Below the pieces are notes generated by a model. It had not been told where the DNA came from. It made no database searches and saw only the letters and a program-made list of their open reading frames with translations. Made by a program: the position numbers and the translations under genes. Below are positions 58,013 through 64,000 of a stretch of DNA of 64,000 nucleotides, one piece after another; within the stretch, counting starts at the first letter, position 1, and the number at the start of each line of letters is the position of its first letter. The stretch is from JBGTFE01 sp049799955 (GTDB lineage: Bacteria > Acidobacteriota > Blastocatellia > Pyrinomonadales > Pyrinomonadaceae), in the NCBI GenBank assembly GCA_049799955.1, contig JBARIW010000018.1, positions 1-64,000 of the forward strand, written 5' to 3'.

Positions 58013-59757
58013 TATTCGCCGTCCGAATGTTCGGTATGGTTCAAAACGGACAACGCCGTGTCTTTACCGGAAAAAGTCCAGCCGCTTCGAATCGTTTTGC
58101 CGTTTAGATTTGAAAGCGAATCGCTCGCCGCGTTCAAAAACACATTCGAGTCGAAATCGAGCACCGCGAGACTCGGATTAGAAATATTCGGCAACCCGCC
58201 ATACTGCAAATCTTTCGGCGCTTTTGCAATAAAAGCTTCAATTTCGGCAATCGAGCGCGGAAGATTTTTCGTCAGCCATTCGGAGCCTGTATCGGTTACG
58301 AGCATATCGTCTTCGATGCGAATACCGATGTTTTTATATTTTTCAAAAGCCGCGCGGACTTTTGCCGCAAACTCTTTGTTGGCGGGTGTATCCACCATAT
58401 AATCGAGCGCGTCGCCGCGAATATAAATGCCCGGCTCATTGGTGAAAACCATTCCGGCTTTGAGCGGCGTATTATAATCGCCGACATCGTGAACGTTCAT
58501 CCCGAGCCAGTGTCCGAGTCCGTGCATAAACCACATTCTGAATTGCGGCATATCGATTGTTCTGCCTTGAATAGACATTTGAAAAGTCGCGTCCGGCGCG
58601 GTTATCAAACCCAATTTTGCAAGACCGTTTTTGATGACATCATCGGCGGCGGTTTCAACCGTAGTCATGTTCGCGCCGGGTTTTGTAGCTTTCGCCGCCG
58701 CTTCCTGCGCGTTGTAAACTATCTGGTAGATTTCGGCTTGTTCCTTCGAAAATTTGCCGTTTACGGGAAACGAGCGCGTAACGTCAGCCGTGTAATGTTC
58801 GTATTCCGCGCCGACATCCATCAAAAGAATACTGCCGGAATTTATTTCGCCCTGCGCTTCTTCATAGTGAAGCGTCGTCGCGTTCGGACCGCAGCCGACA
58901 ATCGACGGGTAGCCCCAGAAATCGGCGTTTCGGCGGCGAAATGTGTATTCGACTTCTGCCTGAACTTCATATTCCATCTTCGCGCGCCTCGCCATCGCCC
59001 ACGAGCGCATGTGCGCCTCGGTCGTAATGTCAATCGCGTGTTGAAGAAGCTTGATTTCGTAAGGCGATTTAATCAGTCGAAGCTCGGCGAAAATCGGCGA
59101 CGCGCTTTCGATTTTGAAGCCGGTTGCCGAGCCGGAAAATTCGGTTTCCTTTCGATATTCGCGCGGATTTCCTTTCAAAAGATAAAGCGTTTCGGGAATA
59201 AACGAACTTGAAAAACTGCTGTTTTGAGTGGCGAAAGGTTTTTTGTCTTTGACCGATTGGAGAAACAGATTAAGCTCGTTTGTCATTTCCGTTCCTTTTG
59301 CGACCGGAACGTTTTCGACAATCGTTTTTAAGCCCGAAATTGTTGATGCTTCCTCGGTCGAATACATTTTGCCGTTCCACGTTTCAAACTGCGGATTGCG
59401 TTTCGGCATAAACAAAATTTCCTGAACTTTGCCGCCGTCTTTTATCAAAACGAGCGTCGCGTTGTTTTGTTTGAGATTGGTCAGATAATAAAGATTATTT
59501 TCCTGCCGGTAAACGTAATTTACGTCGTTTGCGTAAATTTTCGGGTCGGTGCTGAACAAAATCAGCATACTTTTATCAGCCATTTTGGCGGCGACCGCCG
59601 AGCGGCGGCGAGCAAGCTCCGACTGGCGTTCGGCGTCCGAAAATTTCGGCGCGGGCGGCGTTACGCGAATCGGAATCGGTTTGGATTTTTCAAAAGCAAA
59701 AGTATTTAAAGAAAATGAAAGCAGAACGGTAAAAATTAACAGATTTTTTATCTTCAT
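58012..59757 (-). CDS. pepP: Secreted Xaa-Pro aminopeptidase (M24B)
   Basis: 581 aa with a signal peptide (about 1-22, ending TFAFE). N-terminal creatinase-like domain (35-215), then the pita-bread domain with metal ligands: D in LLMDVGAEYEHYTADVTRSF (two Asp), H in FMHGLGHWLGM, E in FTNEPGIYI and E in IRIEDDMLVT. It removes an N-terminal residue preceding Pro. A C-terminal extension of about 80 residues is specific to this lineage. Export suggests envelope or extracellular peptide use. Confidence 0.9.
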   Translation of the reverse strand: MKIKNLLIFTVLLSFSLNTFAFEKSKPIPIRVTPPAPKFSDAERQSELARRRSAVAAKMADKSMLILFSTDPKIYANDVNYVYRQENNLYYLTNLKQNNATLVLIKDGGKVQEILFMPKRNPQFETWNGKMYSTEEASTISGLKTIVENVPVAKGTEMTNELNLFLQSVKDKKPFATQNSSFSSSFIPETLYLLKGNPREYRKETEFSGSATGFKIESASPIFAELRLIKSPYEIKLLQHAIDITTEAHMRSWAMARRAKMEYEVQAEVEYTFRRRNADFWGYPSIVGCGPNATTLHYEEAQGEINSGSILLMDVGAEYEHYTADVTRSFPVNGKFSKEQAEIYQIVYNAQEAAAKATKPGANMTTVETAADDVIKNGLAKLGLITAPDATFQMSIQGRTIDMPQFRMWFMHGLGHWLGMNVHDVGDYNTPLKAGMVFTNEPGIYIRGDALDYMVDTPANKEFAAKVRAAFEKYKNIGIRIEDDMLVTDTGSEWLTKNLPRSIAEIEAFIAKAPKDLQYGGLPNISNPSLAVLDFDSNVFLNAASDSLSNLNGKTIRSGWTFSGKDTALSVLNHTEHSDGE

Positions 59758-59824
59758 CGGTTTCTCCTAAAGAATTAAGAACAAATTATTTTATGAATCA
59801 AAAGTAGGAATAAACTTAACAAAT

Positions 59825-59912
59825 CGGGCTTACCTTTGTGTTCTCTGTGTTGAAATTATCTTTAACACAGAGAACACTGAGATTTCACAGAGTTTCACAG
59901 AGAATTTACTCT
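59825..59912. repeat. Inverted repeat around TGTGTTCTCTGTGTT
   Basis: Arms TTGTGTTCTCTGTGTT and AACACAGAGAACACTGAG, followed by a direct repeat of TTTCACAGAG. It lies upstream of the aminopeptidase gene. Confidence 0.75.
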
Positions 59913-59928
59913 CTAATCCTGATTCACA

Positions 59929-61950
59929 TTATTTTATGAATTCAACATCGCGGACGGCACGATTGCCGAAATAATCAGCCGCGAAAACGCGCAGAACGTA
60001 ATTTCCATTTTCAAGGCTCGCCGCATCAAGAAAATTCTCCTTTGCGAAATCGCCTTTAACTTCGTTTGAAACTATATAATTAAAAATGGTTTCGCCCGTC
60101 GCGCCTGATTTGCTTCCTTCGGCGTAAACCATTCGGACAAAATCGCCGTCCGGCAGAAGCTCAAAGGAAATTGTCGTTTTTTCTTCCGACACAGGCGTTT
60201 TGTCTTCGCGCAGAATCTGGTAACCGAGACGGTAAACTCCAAGTCTCCGGCGTTCCGCGTTTCCGTCCATCCGGTCAAAGGCACGAACCACGATGCGTGT
60301 TTTTCCGCTCAAGTGTATACGCGAGTTTTCGCTTTTGGTTTCATTGACCGGCATCCAATTTTGGTCAAACAGCGAAATTTGTTCGATGACAGGCGCAATC
60401 GAGTCGGAAATAGAGGGAAAGCGAAGCGCGTCGAGCGCGTTCATCTCCGCGCCGCTTCTGCCCGCGACGAGATGAACGTGATTCATCGCGTTGAGCGTTC
60501 CGATTGCTTCGCCCGCTTCAAACTTTGCGCCGCGCGGCACACGCAGACTTTTTATTTTCCGATTTGCTTCGAATGCGAAATTAAAACGCTTATCGTCAAA
60601 AATTTTATCGTCTTTGTCGCGCCCTAAACGGATGTGAATATAGCCGAGCGTCGGCATTCTGATAAGCTCGCGCAAGGTCGCAAGATTGTGAACGGCTGTG
60701 GGAAGCAAAACTTTTTCCGTGCGGACAAATCGCGCCGTTTCGCCGTAACCGCCGACAATATCCAGACCATTGTGAAACCAGACATCTTCATCGAGAGAAA
60801 CATCGCCGCGAATTTCGCCCAGCGTTCCGGCAATTTCGCGCCTGTCCTGCGGCGGATTATAAGTCCAGCGCGGCTCCGCCGATTCTCTAAATTCTTCCGC
60901 CGAAACTTTTAGTTTTTCGCGTTCTTCAGCGCTTGTTTCTTTGCCGAAATCTCCGCCGGAAAAAACTCTCAAAACCTGATTTTCCGAATCGGCGACAAAT
61001 ACGTTGCCGTTTTCGTCAACCGCCAAACCCGAAGGTCTGTTGAATTTCGCGGCTAATAAATTACCGTCGGAAAATCCGCGTCTCGTGTTGGAAATCGTTT
61101 CGACAACGGGAAAAAATCTTCTTCCGAGGGCGCGAATAGAATTTCCGTCGGCGACATAAATCTCGCCGAAATTGCCGACGGAAACGGCTAAAGGCTCGAC
61201 AAAGCTCGCCTGAAAAAGCGCGCCGTCAACCGAATCCTGTAAGCCGTTTCCCGCAAGCGTCGATGTTTTTCCGTTTTCATCGACGACGCGTAAACGCCTG
61301 TTTTCGCTGTCGGCGACGATAATTTTCCCGTTTTTCAAGGCGATTCCGCAGGGCGTGTCGAATTTTGCCGTTTGTCCGTTTACGGAATCGGCAAAACCCT
61401 GCTCGCTTCCCGCAAGAGTGGAAACTTTGCCGTTTTCAATGACGCGGATTTTATCGTTATAAGTGTCGGCAACAAAGATTTTATCTTCGGAAACAGCAAC
61501 GCCGATTGGCGCGTTGAAGAGAGCATTCGGCGCGTCGCCGTCGGCAAAGCCCGGTTTGTTTTCGACTCCGGCGATTGTTTCGACTTCGCCGTTTTGCTTT
61601 ACTTTTTTTATCGCGTGCGCGCCGGAATCGGCAACGATTAAATCGCCGTTTTTGTCGAACGCGATTTCCGACGGCGTATTTAATTTGTCTGTAAAAACAT
61701 TCATTGTTCCGTCGCGCAAAACGCGCCAGATTTTGCCGTTTTCGCCGTCCGATACAAAAATTTCGCCGTTGCGCGCGGCAACGCCGAAAGGCTCGCCGAA
61801 TTTTTCGCCGATTCCGGCTAAAGTCGTAACTTTTGTAAAAGATTTTCGCTCGCTTTCAGCTTCCCGGCACGAAAAGTTTATAAAAGTCAGGAAAGTTAAA
61901 ATGAGGATTTCGGTTGTAAAGATTAAAGTTTTATAGCTCGATTTTTTCAT
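59929..61950 (-). CDS. NHL-repeat lipoprotein with M23-like C-terminal domain
   Basis: 673 aa from the ATG at 61950; lipobox INFSC. About 6 NHL blades (50-340: FGEPFGVAARNGEIFVSDGE, FNAPIGVAVSEDKIFVADTY and similar) form a propeller. The C-terminal half (about 400-560) has an M23-peptidase-like strand set (GYGETARFVRTEK, HIRLGRD, NHVHLVAG), though the full HxxxD/HxH zinc set is not evident. Possibly binds or remodels cell-wall material; catalytic competence is doubtful. Confidence 0.75.
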   Translation of the reverse strand: MKKSSYKTLIFTTEILILTFLTFINFSCREAESERKSFTKVTTLAGIGEKFGEPFGVAARNGEIFVSDGENGKIWRVLRDGTMNVFTDKLNTPSEIAFDKNGDLIVADSGAHAIKKVKQNGEVETIAGVENKPGFADGDAPNALFNAPIGVAVSEDKIFVADTYNDKIRVIENGKVSTLAGSEQGFADSVNGQTAKFDTPCGIALKNGKIIVADSENRRLRVVDENGKTSTLAGNGLQDSVDGALFQASFVEPLAVSVGNFGEIYVADGNSIRALGRRFFPVVETISNTRRGFSDGNLLAAKFNRPSGLAVDENGNVFVADSENQVLRVFSGGDFGKETSAEEREKLKVSAEEFRESAEPRWTYNPPQDRREIAGTLGEIRGDVSLDEDVWFHNGLDIVGGYGETARFVRTEKVLLPTAVHNLATLRELIRMPTLGYIHIRLGRDKDDKIFDDKRFNFAFEANRKIKSLRVPRGAKFEAGEAIGTLNAMNHVHLVAGRSGAEMNALDALRFPSISDSIAPVIEQISLFDQNWMPVNETKSENSRIHLSGKTRIVVRAFDRMDGNAERRRLGVYRLGYQILREDKTPVSEEKTTISFELLPDGDFVRMVYAEGSKSGATGETIFNYIVSNEVKGDFAKENFLDAASLENGNYVLRVFAADYFGNRAVRDVEFIK

Positions 61951-62012
61951 TTTGCAGATAAATTTGCTACTATCTTCACATAAAGTTTTTTTTAGAACAA
62001 AGGAGAAATCAA

Positions 62013-62609
62013 ATGTTTTCATTACAGGATTTACTCGGACAGGAACAGGGAAATCAGGCGGTTGACCAACTGAGCCAGAATTTAGGCTCAAATCATACGG
62101 CGGTTAATTCGGCGATTCAGATGGCTTTGCCGCTGCTTTTGAGCAGTCTGGCAAAAAACGCTTCGACTCCCGAAGGCGCGCAGCAGCTAAACGGCGCGAT
62201 TGAACAGCATCACGACGGAAGCCTTCTCGATAATTTATCGAGTTTTCTCGGCGGCGGAATTGACCCGCAGGCAAGCGGTCAGACAAACGGCGTCGGAATC
62301 TTAGGGCATATTTTAGGCGATAATCAAACGCAGGCGGCGCAGCAGGTCAGCGAAAAATCCGGCTTGGATTTGGGACAGGTTACGCAGCTTCTCATCACGC
62401 TCGCGCCGATTGTGATGGGTTTTCTGGGCAAGCAGAAGCAGCAGCAAAATCTCGACGCGGGCGGATTGTCAAATTGGCTCGGCGGTCAGAACGAGCAGAT
62501 TCAGAACGCGCCGCAGGGCGGATTTTTGAGCGGAATACTTGACCGCGACGGTGACGGAAGCTCGATAGACGACATTGCCGGGATGGCGATGAATTATCTG
62601 AGAAAGTAG
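62013..62609 (+). CDS. DUF937 (YidB-like) protein
   Basis: 198 aa. LLSSLAKNASTPEGAQQL, FLGGGIDPQASGQTN, ILGHILGDNQTQAAQQVSEK and LSGILDRDGDGSSIDDIAGM are DUF937 signatures. Helical, soluble, without a signal. Function unknown. Divergent from the NHL lipoprotein gene (62 bp gap); AAAGGAG precedes the start and a terminator follows. Confidence 0.9.
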   Translation: MFSLQDLLGQEQGNQAVDQLSQNLGSNHTAVNSAIQMALPLLLSSLAKNASTPEGAQQLNGAIEQHHDGSLLDNLSSFLGGGIDPQASGQTNGVGILGHILGDNQTQAAQQVSEKSGLDLGQVTQLLITLAPIVMGFLGKQKQQQNLDAGGLSNWLGGQNEQIQNAPQGGFLSGILDRDGDGSSIDDIAGMAMNYLRK

Positions 62610-62630
62610 TTTTTGTATAATTGGGATTAA

Positions 62631-62664
62631 AAATGCGGGTTTCGTCAAAAATCCGCATTTTTTT
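62631..62664 (+). terminator. Intrinsic terminator of the DUF937 gene
   Basis: Hairpin AAATGCGG-N14-CCGCATTT followed by T residues, 22 bp after the stop. Confidence 0.9.
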
Positions 62665-62755
62665 ATTGATTGAGAACATTCTGAAACAACTGTTAAATTT
62701 TTCGCGTAATCAAACCTTACGCGTTTTATTTTATCAAAATATAAAAAGAAAAAAT

Positions 62756-64000
62756 ATGAATAGAAAATCATTTCGTCTGAAGGCTTTTGCGTTCCTGATG
62801 ACATTTTTACTTAGTTTTTCACAGTTTGCGGCGGCGTGGACTCCGCAGAAAAATCTGTTTCTTCAACAGCAGGACGATGTTAAAAAGCTTCCGCCCGTGA
62901 ATTGGATTAGAAGCCGCGCGATTGACGTAAAACACGTTTCGATTGACCTTCGTTTCGACTGGGAAAAGGAATCGGCTTACGGCACGACGACGATTACGAT
63001 TGCGCCGTTTAAGGACACCGACAAATTTTATCTCGATGCGGCGATGATGACGATTAATTCCGTCAAATTGCAGGATGGAACAAATTTAAAGTTCAATTAC
63101 GACGGCAAGAAAGACCTCGATAATCTGGAAATTTTGGCTGGTCGCACGCTCAAACGCGGCGAAGACATAACCGTTAAAGTCGATTATCGAACCAACTACG
63201 TCAATTCAGCCGACGCCGATACGGCAATCGGCAGCTTCGGTCGCGGGATTCGTTTTATCAAGCCGAACGAAGACGAACCCGACAAACCGATGCAAATCTG
63301 GTCGCAGGGCGAAACCGAATTTAACCGCTACTGGTTTCCTTCTTATGATACGCCGAATGATTTTCGCACATCGGAGCTTCGCGCGACAGTCGATAAAAAA
63401 TATTTTGTCGTCTCGAACGGAAAATTGATGGAAAACAAGGATAACGGCGACGGAACGCGAACTTTTTACTGGAAAATGGACCAGCCGTATTCTAATTATC
63501 TGACCTCAATCGTGGTCGGCGAATACGCGGAAGTGAAAAACGGCGAATACGACGGCAAACCGATTTATGCTTACGGTTATCCTTCGGAAACGAAGGAAGT
63601 CGCCGCGACGACGAAAAATCTGCCCGCGACGATTAAGTTTTTCTCCGAGAAAACGGGCGTAAAATATCCTTACGCGAAATATTCGCAAACGTTTGTCGAA
63701 GATTTCGGCGGCGGAATGGAGAATATTTCCGCCACGACGCAGATTGAAGAAATGATTCACGACGAGCGCGAGCTGCTCGAAACGGACAGCGAATCCTTGC
63801 AGTCGCACGAGCTCGCGCACCAGTGGTTCGGCGATTACGTAACCTGCCGCGATTGGGGACAAATCTGGCTTAACGAATCGTTTGCGACGTATTTTCAGTC
63901 GATGTGGGACGAGGAATTTAAAGGACACGACGAATTTCTCTACACCGACGTTCGAAACAACCAGCAGCAGACCATCGACACGTGGATGCAGGGCAATCGC
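62756..64000 (+). CDS. M1-family (ERAP/APN-like) secreted metallopeptidase, 3' partial
   Basis: The first 415 codons are inside the window; the gene continues past the right edge. Signal peptide (about 1-27), beta-rich N-terminal domain, then the M1 hallmarks: GGGMEN (exopeptidase motif, about residue 319), HELAHQWFGD (zinc-binding HExxH) and the downstream Glu ligand in WLNESFATYF. It would be a zinc aminopeptidase exported to the periplasm or outside. Start chosen by signal peptide and A-rich leader. Confidence 0.93.
   Translation, partial: MNRKSFRLKAFAFLMTFLLSFSQFAAAWTPQKNLFLQQQDDVKKLPPVNWIRSRAIDVKHVSIDLRFDWEKESAYGTTTITIAPFKDTDKFYLDAAMMTINSVKLQDGTNLKFNYDGKKDLDNLEILAGRTLKRGEDITVKVDYRTNYVNSADADTAIGSFGRGIRFIKPNEDEPDKPMQIWSQGETEFNRYWFPSYDTPNDFRTSELRATVDKKYFVVSNGKLMENKDNGDGTRTFYWKMDQPYSNYLTSIVVGEYAEVKNGEYDGKPIYAYGYPSETKEVAATTKNLPATIKFFSEKTGVKYPYAKYSQTFVEDFGGGMENISATTQIEEMIHDERELLETDSESLQSHELAHQWFGDYVTCRDWGQIWLNESFATYFQSMWDEEFKGHDEFLYTDVRNNQQQTIDTWMQGNR

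Overview
The window looks like chromosomal DNA of a moderate-GC Acidobacteriota, most likely class Blastocatellia. This is inferred from gene content: a winged-helix/TM/TolB-propeller regulator, a two-domain DUF3108 protein, many zinc-ribbon and TPR proteins, and secreted peptidases. No rRNA, CRISPR array, IS transposase or prophage module was seen. One gene, an M1 peptidase, runs off the right edge.

1-2.7 kb holds an ANT-like nucleotidyltransferase, a zinc-ribbon membrane protein and a DUF4097-like secreted protein.

2.7-8.7 kb is the most remarkable region, all read on the minus strand. A promoter behind thiL precedes a leader with a possible small ORF and a structured RNA. Then come 19 complete tRNA genes, one internally deleted tRNA-Asp, two Y-RNA-like genes, the Ro60/Rsr gene (TROVE + VWA), a PIN-like nuclease gene and a third Y-RNA-like gene 4 nt after the PIN stop. 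The three Y RNAs share the 5' motif GGCGAATG (my recollection of the bacterial Y RNA consensus is GNCGAAN0-1G). They also share a compensated terminal stem. Two of them carry tRNA-like modules, one arranged as a circularly permuted tRNA. Several array tRNAs are odd: Leu with short variable loops, a class II tRNA with anticodon TAT, C33 in two anticodon loops and G55 in tRNA-His. I read this as a Ro60-centred RNA-surveillance locus fused with a tRNA array.

8.7-18 kb: thiL, a MerR regulator, tRNA-Pro(GGG) abutted by a zinc-finger nuclease gene, an HtrA/Deg protease, and a polyamine cluster (arginine decarboxylase, zinc ribbon, deoxyhypusine-synthase-like enzyme, agmatinase).

18-31 kb: a type IV pilin-like gene and a large acidic membrane protein, glnA, a large STAND NTPase-TPR protein, a palindromic MITE-like element, an astacin-type protease, and a regulator gene interrupted by an in-frame stop.

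31-50 kb: small secreted and zinc-ribbon proteins, pyrF, a DUF3108 protein, feoAB with its small Cys-rich partner, lpxD, and a Cpx-like stress system (Spy-like protein divergent from a response regulator and sensor kinase, with a perfect GTAAA-N5-GTAAA box between them). TPR proteins, a CocE/NonD hydrolase and a frameshifted SIMPL gene follow.

50-64 kb: a GGCT-like protein, a cystatin-like secreted protein, an acyl-activating enzyme/ACP/PlsC fusion, a ydaO-type c-di-AMP riboswitch in front of a TIM-barrel-type gene, a diacylglycerol kinase family protein, a proline aminopeptidase, an NHL-repeat/M23-like lipoprotein, a DUF937 protein and the partial M1 peptidase.

Throughout, intergenic gaps carry inverted repeats built from short, nearly tandem AT-rich words. 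The words differ from locus to locus but the architecture is the same.
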